Positions 16,513-24,760 of a DNA stretch of 55,114 bases are shown here, piece by piece. The stretch is from NCBI RefSeq assembly GCF_030150155.1, contig NZ_JASLGR010000032.1, forward strand, positions 1 to 55,114, in the 5' to 3' direction. Numbering within the stretch: the first letter of the stretch is position 1; the number at the start of each line of letters is the position of its first letter. The notes below the pieces were generated by a model. The model did no database searches and had not been told where the DNA came from. It worked only from the letters and a program-made list of their open reading frames with translations. Position numbers and translations under genes: made by a program. The stretch comes from Nocardioides sp. GTDB taxonomy: Bacteria; Actinomycetota; Actinomycetes; Propionibacteriales; Nocardioidaceae.

Positions 16513-17061
16513 TCAGTCCCGCGGACCGCCGTGCATCAGACCGTCCAGACCGCCGGGCAGCGTCGCGGCCAGGGCCGGGTCGAACTCGCCGTCGACCAGC
16601 ACGAAGACGACCTTCGCGGTGACGTCGCCGCGGTTGGCCCAGGCGTGGTCGGTGCCGCGCTGGACGACGATGTCGCCGGCGCCCAGGGTGACCTCGGAGT
16701 CGTCCAGGATCAGGGTGATCTCCCCCTCCAGCACGATGCCGTAGTCGATCGACGCGGTGCGGTGCACCGGCGACTGCAGGCCACGCTCGTCGAGGTGGCC
16801 GGGCTCGAACTCGTTGATCCGGATCTTGGTGCCCAGCGCCGGCGGCGGCACCGCCAGCGTGCGCTGGGTCGGCTCGTCGGCCTCCACCGCGACGATCCGC
16901 GCCGGTGCCCCCTCGGTGTTCCAGATCTCGTGGAACCGGACGCCGTCGTCGGGCAGGTGCCGGCTGACCGGGACCGGGCCGTCGGCGACGACGACGGAGA
17001 CGCCCTCGGCGGTGTGGCCGGTGACGACGCGACGGGGAACGGAGGAGGAGGTGGTGTTCAT
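16513..17061 (-). CDS. Cupin-domain protein
   Basis: The 182-residue protein has a C-terminal single cupin barrel: motif 1 PVHRTASIDYGIVLEGEI (about 107-124) and motif 2 LGAGDIVVQRGTDHAWAN. Of the usual metal ligands a His, a Glu and the motif-2 His are present, but the second His of motif 1 is replaced, so metal binding is uncertain. ATG 17061 is chosen because a longer in-frame ORF to 17172 reads through a repeat-rich leader and overlaps the regulator upstream. The gene lies between pobA (convergent) and a LysR gene (same strand), so it may be a sensor or a small ring-modifying dioxygenase or isomerase. No specific function can be assigned. Confidence 0.8.
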   Translation of the reverse strand: MNTTSSSVPRRVVTGHTAEGVSVVVADGPVPVSRHLPDDGVRFHEIWNTEGAPARIVAVEADEPTQRTLAVPPPALGTKIRINEFEPGHLDERGLQSPVHRTASIDYGIVLEGEITLILDDSEVTLGAGDIVVQRGTDHAWANRGDVTAKVVFVLVDGEFDPALAATLPGGLDGLMHGGPRD

Positions 17062-17067
17062 GCCTGA

Positions 17068-17105
17068 CTTTCGGGGGAGGCTTTCGGGGGAGGGAGTGCC
17101 TCCCC
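17068..17105. repeat. Tandem 13-bp repeat and hairpin in the cupin leader
   Basis: CTTTCGGGGGAGG occurs twice back to back (17068-17080 and 17081-17093). The second copy also forms a 7-bp stem, GGGGAGG (17087-17093), with CCTCCCC (17099-17105). The element lies just upstream of the minus-strand cupin start and could be a regulatory leader or the terminator of the LysR gene. Confidence 0.5.
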
Positions 17106-17175
17106 AGTCAGCCCGATCAGCGCCCTGGCGGCAAGGGTGTGCGGCATCGCCAGGAGCGATCACTGGCATCACCGA

Positions 17176-18135
17176 TCAGCGCTGGTCCTCCACCGTCACG
17201 GCGACGTCGTACAGCAGCTGGCGCAGCCAGATCACGGCCGGGTCGCTCTCCCGACGCGGGTGCCAGTGCGCGGCCTCGGTGATCTCGACCGGGGCCAGCG
17301 GGGTGGTCGCCACGACCAGGTCGAGCACGTCGGCGCAGCGCCGCGCCAGCCGCGAGGGCACGAACGCGCACATGTTCGTCCCGGCCACCGCGAACGGCAG
17401 GGTGAGCAGGCTGCGCACCCGGACCAGGACGTTGCGGTCGGTCACCCCGGCCTGCTCCAGCGCCACCTCCAGCGGCCGCCGGGTGCTGCCCGCGGCGGTG
17501 AACTCGGCCACCGCGTGCGGCATCTCCTGGAGCGCCTCGGTGCTGAGCGCCCCGTCCTCCAGACGCGGGTGGTCACGTCGTACGACGCACACGAGATGGT
17601 CCGTCGAGATCGGCTGCGCGCGGCCGGGGAACTGGAACCCCAGGGGCGCGATCACCAGGTCGCGGCGCATCAGCTGGGCCTCGACCTGGTCGTGGTGCAG
17701 CTCCAACGGCTCCAGGTTGATCGAGCAGCCCGGGGCCTGCTCGGTGAGGATCCGGGTGAGCGGCTCGGCCAGGACCGTCATCGCGTACTCCGACATCGAG
17801 ACGTTGAACAGCTTCGCGCTGGTCGCCGGGTCGAAGGTGCGCTGGTTGCCCAGCAGCGCCTCGGCCGCCTCGACCGCGGCGGTCACGATCGGGCGCAGTC
17901 GCTCGGCGGTCTCGGTCAGCTCGAAGCCGCGACCGGAACGCACCAGCAGCTCGTCGTCGAAGTGCTTGCGCAGCCGGGTCAGGGCGCCGCTCATCGCCGG
18001 CTGGCTGGTCAGCAGGCGCTCGCCGGCACGGGTCAGATTCCGCTCCTCCAACAGGGCGTGGAGGGAGAAGAGGAGGTTCGCGTCGACCTCGCGCAGCCGT
18101 TCGCGTGCCCCGTGCTCTCGTGTCACCATGATCAT
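17176..18135 (-). CDS. LysR family transcriptional regulator (NodD-type)
   Basis: The 319-residue protein has an N-terminal winged helix, with VDANLLFSLHALLEERNLTR and AGERLLTSQPAMSGALTRLR, and a C-terminal substrate-binding fold. The SEYAMTVLAEPLTRIL and HWHPRRESDPAVIWLRQLL stretches are typical of the NodD/PcpR-like subfamily that senses aromatics. It diverges from another LysR gene of the same subfamily, with 53 bp between the starts. The start is at 18135 or the in-frame ATG 18129. It forms the left bracket of the island ending at 33506. Confidence 0.9.
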   Translation of the reverse strand: MIMVTREHGARERLREVDANLLFSLHALLEERNLTRAGERLLTSQPAMSGALTRLRKHFDDELLVRSGRGFELTETAERLRPIVTAAVEAAEALLGNQRTFDPATSAKLFNVSMSEYAMTVLAEPLTRILTEQAPGCSINLEPLELHHDQVEAQLMRRDLVIAPLGFQFPGRAQPISTDHLVCVVRRDHPRLEDGALSTEALQEMPHAVAEFTAAGSTRRPLEVALEQAGVTDRNVLVRVRSLLTLPFAVAGTNMCAFVPSRLARRCADVLDLVVATTPLAPVEITEAAHWHPRRESDPAVIWLRQLLYDVAVTVEDQR

Positions 18136-18188
18136 GCGATTCTAGTCGCCGCCGGTCCCGCTGACCGGACTGTGGAGGGAGGGGCGTG

Positions 18189-19100
18189 ATGGCCCTCGGA
18201 GGAACCGATCTCAACCTGCTGCTGCCGCTCAAGGTGCTGCTGGAAGAGGGCAACGTGACCCGTGCCGGACAGCGGCTCCGGCTCAGTCAGCCGGCGATGA
18301 GCGCGGCCCTGGCGCGGCTGCGTCGCCGGTTCGACGACGAGCTGCTGGTCCGCTCGGGCCGGGAGTACGAGCTGACCCCGTTCGCCCGCGACCTGCTGCC
18401 GGAGGCACAGAACGCGGTCCGCCTGGTCGGCGTCGCGCTGGACCTGGAGGACGAGTTCGAGCCGAGCATCAGCCATCGCACGTTCCGGCTGGCGATGAGC
18501 GACTACGCGCTCTCGGCGATCCACGAGCCGCTGGTCAGGATGGTCGAGGCCGAGGCGCCCGGCGTCCGCCTCACGATCGACAACCTGGAGGCCGGGGCGC
18601 ACCTGTCCGAGCGCGTCCTGGTCGACCACGACGTCGTGCTGGCGCCGATGCGGACCGGCTTCCCGGGCGTCTCCCGCCCGCTGTGGACCGACCGGATGGT
18701 GGTCCTGGTGGACCGGCGCAACCCGCGGCTGCGCGACGGCGCCCTGACCCTGGACGACCTGCGGTCGCTGCCGTACGCCGCCGGGTCCTTCGGCACCGGG
18801 ATCCAGACGCCGGTCGACCGGGTCTTCGGCGAGGTCAACATCGAGCATCGTCCGGTCCTCCAGGTGTTCGGCTTCCTGCCGTTGCCGTTCGTGATCGAGG
18901 GCACCGACATGTACGCGGTCGTGCCTGAGAAGCTGGCCGCCCTGCACGCGCAGGGAGACGGCCCGCTGACGATGGTGGAGCCGCCCTTCGGGGAGGTGCT
19001 GCTCGCCGAGGGGTACTGGTTCTCCGAGCATCGCCTCGCCGATCCGGCGTACCGCTGGATCTTCGGCAGGCTCGAGGCGGCGGCCGCCGAGGTGCGCTGA
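18189..19100 (+). CDS. LysR family transcriptional regulator (NodD-type)
   Basis: The 303-residue protein has the winged helix GTDLNLLLPLKVLLEEGNVT and AGQRLRLSQPAMSAALARLR followed by a periplasmic-binding-like effector domain with AMSDYALSAIHEPLVRM and GVRLTIDNLEAG. Its N-terminus is strikingly close to that of the plus-strand LysR at 32559. A GGAGGGAGG tract directly upstream is the ribosome site; ATG 18189 is preferred to GTG 18186. It likely senses a catabolite of the BBE/monooxygenase/ABC region immediately downstream. Confidence 0.9.
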   Translation: MALGGTDLNLLLPLKVLLEEGNVTRAGQRLRLSQPAMSAALARLRRRFDDELLVRSGREYELTPFARDLLPEAQNAVRLVGVALDLEDEFEPSISHRTFRLAMSDYALSAIHEPLVRMVEAEAPGVRLTIDNLEAGAHLSERVLVDHDVVLAPMRTGFPGVSRPLWTDRMVVLVDRRNPRLRDGALTLDDLRSLPYAAGSFGTGIQTPVDRVFGEVNIEHRPVLQVFGFLPLPFVIEGTDMYAVVPEKLAALHAQGDGPLTMVEPPFGEVLLAEGYWFSEHRLADPAYRWIFGRLEAAAAEVR

Positions 19101-19115
19101 GCACACCGGGTGCAC

Positions 19116-19150
19116 CACGGCCCGGCCTGACGCTGTCAGGCCGGGCCGTG
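19116..19150. terminator. Bidirectional hairpin terminator
   Basis: A perfect 16-bp stem (19116-19131 with 19135-19150) closes a GCT loop between the convergent LysR and flavin-oxidase genes. It is the strongest GC-rich stem in this region. Confidence 0.8.
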
Positions 19151-19162
19151 TGCTGGTGCTGT

Positions 19163-20554
19163 CTACTGCCAGTGGTTGGCGTTGGCGGCGCCGTCGGGTC
19201 CGGCGTGGTAGCCGACGAACATGCCGTCGGGGTCACGTTCGGCCCGGATCTGCTGCAGCCGCTCCCAGGCCTCGTCGGAGAGGAAGCGGACCTGGCGCCG
19301 GGACAGGTCGCCGTCGCCGAGGTACTGGCCGACGGTGACCGGCTGGAGGTCGGCCATCGCGCCCTCGAGCCAGGCCCGGTTCTGTTCGTCCTCGGCCGGG
19401 TCCTCCCAGACCACGTAGGCGGCCAGGTAGATCTCGGACTGCACCGAGAACGCCATCTCGGGCAGCGCCCGCAGCGGTGCCATCGAGAACCAGATGGTGA
19501 ACGCCTTCGGCGTCGGAAGCGTCGTGTACGCCGCCTTCGCGGCGGGCACCACCTCGGCCGGCGTACCCGCCAGCCAGGCGTTGTCGACCACCCAGCGGTG
19601 GCCCTCCGGGTTGTCCTCGAGCTGGCGGGCACGCTGCTCGGTGATCGTGGTCGGCTGGGCGTCCTTGAACGCCAGCGCCCGCGGCAGCGCCGGGTTGTCC
19701 CGGAACGGCGCCAGCGCAGCGTCGGCCTGCTCGGCGTCGTCGACCAGTGCCAGACCGGTCACCATCAGCACCGGGTCGGGGCCGAAGGCGGGGTCGACCT
19801 TGGTCAGCGCGACGATCTCGACGGTGTCGGCGATCTCGGCGTGGATGCCCTGGAGCCAGGTCATCACCTCGTCGTACTCGTCGATGGTGAAGACCTGCGC
19901 GGTGTGTCCGAGGTACGCCGGCTCGGGCAGGGTCCGCAGGTGGAAACGGGTGACCACGCCGAAGAAGCCCGGCCCGGCACCGCGGGCGGCCCAGTACAGG
20001 TCGGAGTTCTGGGTGGCGTCGGCGCGGACCAGCTCACCGGCGGCGGTGACCACGTCGATCGCCTCGACGTACTCCGCGGCCCAGCCCCAGCCGCGGGCGT
20101 TCCAGCCCTGGCCGCCCTGGAGCAGGAAGCCGCCGATCCCGACGGTGGGGCAGTGCCCGCCGACGAAGAACCGGCCGCGCTCGGAGAGGTACGGCCCGAG
20201 CTCGGAGCCGCCCTGGACGGCGGGGGAGGCCGAGACGATCTCCGTCGCGGGGTCGTAGGAGATCTCCTTGAGCGCGCCGAGGTCGATCACCAGCGCGTCG
20301 GCGCGGACCGACCACTGTGCCCAGGAGTGACCGCCGGAGCGGACCGCGACCGTCCAGCCGCGCTGCCGGGCGAGCCTGACACCGGCGACGACGTCGGCCT
20401 CCGAGGCGACCTTGAGCACCGCCGCGGGACGGCGGTCGGCGGGCAGGCGGCGGTTGAAGACCCGGTCGACCACGGCGTCGGCGAAGCCGGGGTCGCCATC
20501 GATCAGGAGGGTGCCGTCGAAGTGCGGCAGGGCGGTGGTCGGCTGGTCGCTCAT
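19163..20554 (-). CDS. BBE-type bicovalent FAD oxidase
   Basis: The 463-residue protein has an N-terminal FAD_binding_4 domain (about 40-210) and a C-terminal BBE domain ending in the family motif YHAGPDGAANANHW. FAD should be doubly attached: His76 in RSGGHSW and Cys135 in GGHCPTVG, as in berberine-bridge enzymes and gluco-oligosaccharide oxidases. Such enzymes oxidise benzylic or allylic alcohols, sugars or cyclic amines with O2; the nicotine enzyme 6-hydroxy-D-nicotine oxidase is a relative with single attachment. No export signal is seen. The ATG overlaps the stop of the upstream monooxygenase by four bases, so the two are co-translated. Substrate unknown. Confidence 0.9.
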   Translation of the reverse strand: MSDQPTTALPHFDGTLLIDGDPGFADAVVDRVFNRRLPADRRPAAVLKVASEADVVAGVRLARQRGWTVAVRSGGHSWAQWSVRADALVIDLGALKEISYDPATEIVSASPAVQGGSELGPYLSERGRFFVGGHCPTVGIGGFLLQGGQGWNARGWGWAAEYVEAIDVVTAAGELVRADATQNSDLYWAARGAGPGFFGVVTRFHLRTLPEPAYLGHTAQVFTIDEYDEVMTWLQGIHAEIADTVEIVALTKVDPAFGPDPVLMVTGLALVDDAEQADAALAPFRDNPALPRALAFKDAQPTTITEQRARQLEDNPEGHRWVVDNAWLAGTPAEVVPAAKAAYTTLPTPKAFTIWFSMAPLRALPEMAFSVQSEIYLAAYVVWEDPAEDEQNRAWLEGAMADLQPVTVGQYLGDGDLSRRQVRFLSDEAWERLQQIRAERDPDGMFVGYHAGPDGAANANHWQ

Positions 20555-21687
20555 GCCGGCTCCACCAGTGCGTTGAGGGTGTCGCCCATCAGCTTGCCCG
20601 GGTTCTCGTCGGGGTCGGTGCCGGGGTTGATCTCCCAGTCGGCCAGCTTGAGGGAGTTGTCCAGGACCATCTTCACGCGGGGGTAGCGGCGCTCCATGAA
20701 GGCCGGCAGTGCGGCGTCGATCTCGTCACCCGAGGTCAGCATCTCGGCCAGGATGACGGCGTCCTCGGAGCACATCGCGGCGCCCTGGGCGATCAGCGGC
20801 GGGCAGGCGTGCGCGGCGTCGCCGATGATGATCGTGCGGCCCCGGAACCAGGGCTCGTCGACGCAGATCGCCTCGATCCACTGGTAGTTGACCATCGCGT
20901 CGTCGGCCAGGCTGTCGCGGACCTCGCCCCAGGTGCCGCCGTAGCCGGCGCCGTGCTCCTTGAACTCGCGGCCGCGCGGGCCCTCGCCGACCATCGACCG
21001 GTCGAGGTTCTCCTCGAGCAGGAAGGCGTAGCAGAGCTCGTCGGAGATCGGGGTGTAGCCGGCCTTGTACTTCGGGCCGCCGTAGTACATCTCCGAGCAG
21101 TCCATCCCGGGCGTGCGCCGGGCGACGGTGCGCCAGATGCCCATCCCGACCGGGTACGGCTCGGTGGTGATGCCCATCATCGAGCGCACCTTGGAGCGGA
21201 TCCCGTCGGCGCCGACGAGCAGGTCGACGGTCTCGGTGGTGCCGTCGGAGAGGGTGACGGTGACCCCGTCGCCGTGGTCGTCGAAGGCGTCGATCGTCGT
21301 GCTCAGCCGTACGTCGACACCCGCCGCGACCACCGCGTCGGCGAGCACGTCGGCGATGTCGGAGCGGACCGCACCCATCGTCGCGGGCAGGTCGGCGCCA
21401 CCCATCGGGGGCGTGGGGATCTCCACGATCAGGTCGCCGTCGGCCTGGCGCAGGCGCAGCTTGTTGAACGGGTAGGCCTTCTCCGCGAGCTGGTCGTAGA
21501 CCCCCACCGAGGCGAACGCCTTGAGGGCGTTGCCCTGCACGGTGATCCCGTGACCGGCGCCGCGCAGGGTGTCGCGCTGCTCGACGAGCACGACCGCGAC
21601 CCCGCGCTGGGCGAGAGCGAGTGAGAGAACGCCGCCGGTGATACCGCCGCCGACGATGAGGACCCGGCTGATGCGGGACTCGGACAT
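20551..21687 (-). CDS. FAD-dependent group A aromatic monooxygenase
   Basis: The 378-residue protein has FAD loop VGGGITGGVLSLALAQRG near residue 12, the DG motif GADGIRSKVR, and GDAAHACPPLIAQGAAMCSEDAVILAEML, the salicylate-hydroxylase-like form of the second FAD motif. ATG 21687 follows an AAGGAGG site; the longer ORF start at 21849 would run through the divergent promoter region. It is the first gene of a two-gene minus-strand operon with the BBE oxidase and diverges from the ABC importer. The likely role is ring hydroxylation, possibly producing the diol opened by the extradiol dioxygenase at 29818. Related families hydroxylate salicylate, 6-hydroxynicotinate or 2,6-dihydroxypyridine, so an N-heterocycle substrate is possible. 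Confidence 0.87.
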   Translation of the reverse strand: MSESRISRVLIVGGGITGGVLSLALAQRGVAVVLVEQRDTLRGAGHGITVQGNALKAFASVGVYDQLAEKAYPFNKLRLRQADGDLIVEIPTPPMGGADLPATMGAVRSDIADVLADAVVAAGVDVRLSTTIDAFDDHGDGVTVTLSDGTTETVDLLVGADGIRSKVRSMMGITTEPYPVGMGIWRTVARRTPGMDCSEMYYGGPKYKAGYTPISDELCYAFLLEENLDRSMVGEGPRGREFKEHGAGYGGTWGEVRDSLADDAMVNYQWIEAICVDEPWFRGRTIIIGDAAHACPPLIAQGAAMCSEDAVILAEMLTSGDEIDAALPAFMERRYPRVKMVLDNSLKLADWEINPGTDPDENPGKLMGDTLNALVEPA

Positions 21688-21756
21688 AAGGCCTCCTTGT
21701 GTGTCTTGCCTCACAGGTAAGCGGTCGGGGCGCGATGGCGGAACCCATGCCGGTGT

Positions 21757-21769
21757 GATGCCAACCATC
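21757..21769 (+). promoter_or_regulatory. Copy 1 of shared GATGCC-N3-CATC motif
   Basis: GATGCCAACCATC lies in the divergent region between the monooxygenase and ABC-importer genes. It matches the palindrome at 25795 at 10 of 13 positions. It is a candidate operator for a regulator of the island; binding is inferred. Confidence 0.4.
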
Positions 21770-21794
21770 GCCGCCGTCGACCCCTGTGCAGACG

Positions 21795-21807
21795 AATGGC
21801 AGGCATC
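21795..21807 (-). promoter_or_regulatory. Copy 2 of shared GATGCC-N3-CATC motif
   Basis: On the minus strand this reads GATGCCTGCCATT, matching the palindrome at 25795 at 11 of 13 positions. It lies 25 nt from copy 1 in the same divergent region. Confidence 0.4.
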
Positions 21808-21923
21808 CATACAGGTTCTTTGCCCTCCCTTCAGCGGATGCGACAGCATCCCGGCGTGACGACAGTCACACGATCTCGGATGCGAAGCGGCTGCAAGGGC
21901 CGTCCGTTCACGAAGGAGCAGAA

Positions 21924-23144
21924 ATGAGCCAGGATCTCAGCGCAGAGAGTCGCTCGGAGCAGTTCACCCGCCAGCACTCCGGCCGTCGGATCGGGAAGAT
22001 CGCGGCGTTCGGTGCCGTCATCGCCCTGACCGGCTCGGCGCTCGTCGGGTGCGGCAGCTCGGACTCGTCCGGTGCCTCCGGCGGCAGCACGCCGTCGTCG
22101 GCCTCGACGATCAGCCCGGAGGCGCAGACCGCGCTGGACGCGGCGTACAAGGGCCTCGGCTCCGACCTCGCCTCCGTCCCGGCGGTGACGCCGAAGTCGG
22201 GCGTGAACTTCTACGTCATCTCCTGCGGTGAGTCGGTCTCCAGCTGCTCGGCCCCGACCGCGGCGATGATGGACGCGGCCAAGGCCGCCGGCTGGTCGGC
22301 CCACATGGCCGACGGCAAGCTCAGCCCCGACGGCTTCTCCGCCGCGATCCGCCAGGCCATCGCCGGCGGCGCCAACGTGATCGTCCCGGTCGGCTTCGAC
22401 TGCATGGCCGCCCAGGCCGCCTTCAAGGAGGCCAAGGCCGCCGGCATCACCGTCGTCGGTGTGGGCGGTCCCGACGACTGCACCCCGAAGCTGTGGGCCT
22501 CGGAGCGTCTGTGGATGGACGGCTACGACTCGGAGAAGATGTGGGGCAGCTTCGGCACCCTGGGTGCCGACTGGGCCTACGGCCAGACCAACGGCTCGAT
22601 GAAGGCGATCACCCTGACCGCCTCCACCAACTCCTGGGGTCCGTGGATCACCAACGGCTTCAACGCCGAGGCGAAGAAGCTCGGCGCCACGATCGTCAAG
22701 AACATCGACATCGCCGACCCCGAGACCGCTGACGGCTCCTTCACCCAGAAGGTCACCACCGCGCTGCTGGCCAACCCCGACGTCAACGTCCTCGAGGTCC
22801 CCGTCGGTGGCTGGCTCACCTCGGGTCTCTACCAGGCGATCGTGTCCTCGGGGGCAAAGAACCTGACCATCGTGGTCGCGGGCCAGACCGACAACTCGGT
22901 GATGGACCTGCTCCGCAGCGGCACCAAGAGCGGCCTCACGCTGGGCGCCGCCACCCAGGCCCAGACCTGGGGCGCGTGGGGCTCGATCGACACCGCGATC
23001 CGCGTCCTCGCGGGTCAGGACCCGATCGAGATCGGTGACCAGATCCAGGTCGTCGACGCCACCCACAACCTTCCGACCTCGGGGCCGTACGACGGCACCG
23101 TGGACTGGAAGAAGGCGCTGCTCACCTCGTGGGGCAAGGCCTGA
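21924..23144 (+). CDS. ABC transporter substrate-binding lipoprotein (ribose type)
   Basis: The protein has 406 residues. A basic segment (RRIGK) and hydrophobic helix end in the lipobox ALVGC, giving a lipid-anchored extracellular protein. The mature part shows the two-lobe periplasmic-binding fold of family 4 (ribose/xylose/galactose type): AMMDAAKAAGWSAHMADGKL, GGANVIVPVGFDCMAAQAAF and MKAITLTASTNSWGPWITNG. ATG 21924 follows AAGGAG; the longer ORF start at 21786 lies in the divergent promoter region. It is the first gene of a three-gene importer and sits in a cluster for aromatic oxidation. The ligand may therefore be a phenolic or glycoside rather than a free sugar; this is inference. Confidence 0.9.
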   Translation: MSQDLSAESRSEQFTRQHSGRRIGKIAAFGAVIALTGSALVGCGSSDSSGASGGSTPSSASTISPEAQTALDAAYKGLGSDLASVPAVTPKSGVNFYVISCGESVSSCSAPTAAMMDAAKAAGWSAHMADGKLSPDGFSAAIRQAIAGGANVIVPVGFDCMAAQAAFKEAKAAGITVVGVGGPDDCTPKLWASERLWMDGYDSEKMWGSFGTLGADWAYGQTNGSMKAITLTASTNSWGPWITNGFNAEAKKLGATIVKNIDIADPETADGSFTQKVTTALLANPDVNVLEVPVGGWLTSGLYQAIVSSGAKNLTIVVAGQTDNSVMDLLRSGTKSGLTLGAATQAQTWGAWGSIDTAIRVLAGQDPIEIGDQIQVVDATHNLPTSGPYDGTVDWKKALLTSWGKA

Positions 23145-23146
23145 TC

Positions 23147-24760
23147 GTGTCCTCCGCATCACACCAGGCAGCGGCCGGGGAGACCTCCTCGGCCGCTGGC
23201 CGGCCTCACGGGGCTGACGACGTCGCACTGCGGCTGACCGGGCTCAACAAGAGCTTCGGCACCGTCCATGTGCTCAAGGACGCCTCACTGACCGTCCGCC
23301 GCGGCACCGTGCACGCCCTGCTGGGCGGCAACGGGTCGGGCAAGAGCACCACCATCAAGATCCTTGCCGGGGTCTACCCCTCCGACTCCGGCGACCTCGA
23401 GGTCCGCGGCGAGCGCTACGACCTCGACGGCTACCTGCCGGCCACCGCCGAGCGCGCCGGCCTCCGCTTCGTCCACCAGGACCTGGGGCTCTTCGACGAC
23501 CTCAGCATCGAGGAGAACTTCGGCCTCGACGCCGGCTACCCGCGCACCCGCACCGGCGGCATCGACTGGCGCACCCTGCGGGCCAAGGTCGCCCGACTGC
23601 TGGAGGCCTACGGCATCGAGGGCACCCCGCAGACCCCGGTCAACCAGCTGCGTCCGGCCGACCGGACCCTGGTCGCGATCGCCCGGGCGCTCCAGGACGA
23701 CGAGTCCGGTGAGTGCGTCGTCGTACTCGACGAGCCGACCGCATCGCTGGGCAAGAAGGAGTCCGAGGAGCTGCTCGGCCACGTCCGCCGTCGCGCCGAC
23801 CTGGGCCAGACCTTCATCATCGTCAGCCACCGGATGGCCGAGGTGCTCTCGGTCGCCCAGGACTTCACCGTCTTCCGCGACGGGAAGGTCGTCGGCGAGT
23901 TGGTCGACGCCACCCCGACCGAGGACGAGATCATCTCGATCATGGCCGGCCGTGCCGTCGCCGCGCTGCGCCCGACCGGCTCGATCAGCCACGCCACCAC
24001 CGAGCCGGTGCTGGAGATGCGCGGCATCGGTGCCGGCCCCGTCGACGCCGTCGACCTGACCGTGCACAAGGGCGAGATCGTCGGCATCGCCGGTCTGGCC
24101 GGATCGGGCCGTTCCACCCTGCTCTCGGTGGTGTTCGGCGACCGTCGTCCCGAGCGCGGCCAGATGCTGCTGGGCGGCGAGCCCTACGCCCCGCGCTCGA
24201 TCGGCGCGGCGATGGAGGCCGGCGTCGCCCTGGTTCCCGAGGACCGTGGCCACGAGGCGGCCTTCGCCGACCTCACCACCGACGAGAACATCGCGATGAG
24301 CGTGCTCGACCGGCTCCGCCGCCGCGGCTGGATGCGGCGCAGCGAGTCGCGGGCCAACGCCGAGCGACTGATCGCGAAGTTCGGCGTCAAGGTCGCCGGA
24401 CCCGACGCGCTCTTCTCCTCGATGTCGGGCGGCAACCAGCAGAAGGTCGTGCTGGCCCGCTGGATGCAGCGCGACCCGCGTCTGATCCTGCTCGACGAGC
24501 CCACCCAGGGCGTCGACGTGATGTCGCGCGCCGACATCTACGGGGTGATCCGGGAGGCGGCCGCCGACAACGGTGCCTGCGTCCTGATCGCCTCCAGCGA
24601 CCTCAGCGAGCTGCACGCCCTGTGCGACCGGATCCTCGTCCTGGGCGAGGGCCGCCTCACGCACGAGGTCGCCGCGGCCGAGGTCAGTGTCGACGAGCTT
24701 TCCGCGTTCGTCCTGACCGCCACCACCCCCTCGATGACCACGGAAGGGTCTCCGTCATGA
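23147..24760 (+). CDS. ABC transporter ATPase, two fused domains (RbsA type)
   Basis: The protein has 537 residues. NBD1 (about 25-270) has Walker A LGGNGSGKST, Walker B VVVLDEPTAS and switch His in FIIVSHR, but its C-loop reads LRPADRTLVAIARAL instead of LSGGQQ. NBD2 (about 280-530) has a degenerate Walker A, LAGSGRST, a good C-loop SSMSGGNQQKV and Walker B LILLDEPTQG. One regular and one irregular site is common in this family. The start is taken as GTG 23147, 2 nt after the previous stop; GTG 23129 would overlap the substrate-binding gene by 16 bases. It energises import with the adjoining permease. Confidence 0.9.
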   Translation: MSSASHQAAAGETSSAAGRPHGADDVALRLTGLNKSFGTVHVLKDASLTVRRGTVHALLGGNGSGKSTTIKILAGVYPSDSGDLEVRGERYDLDGYLPATAERAGLRFVHQDLGLFDDLSIEENFGLDAGYPRTRTGGIDWRTLRAKVARLLEAYGIEGTPQTPVNQLRPADRTLVAIARALQDDESGECVVVLDEPTASLGKKESEELLGHVRRRADLGQTFIIVSHRMAEVLSVAQDFTVFRDGKVVGELVDATPTEDEIISIMAGRAVAALRPTGSISHATTEPVLEMRGIGAGPVDAVDLTVHKGEIVGIAGLAGSGRSTLLSVVFGDRRPERGQMLLGGEPYAPRSIGAAMEAGVALVPEDRGHEAAFADLTTDENIAMSVLDRLRRRGWMRRSESRANAERLIAKFGVKVAGPDALFSSMSGGNQQKVVLARWMQRDPRLILLDEPTQGVDVMSRADIYGVIREAAADNGACVLIASSDLSELHALCDRILVLGEGRLTHEVAAAEVSVDELSAFVLTATTPSMTTEGSPS

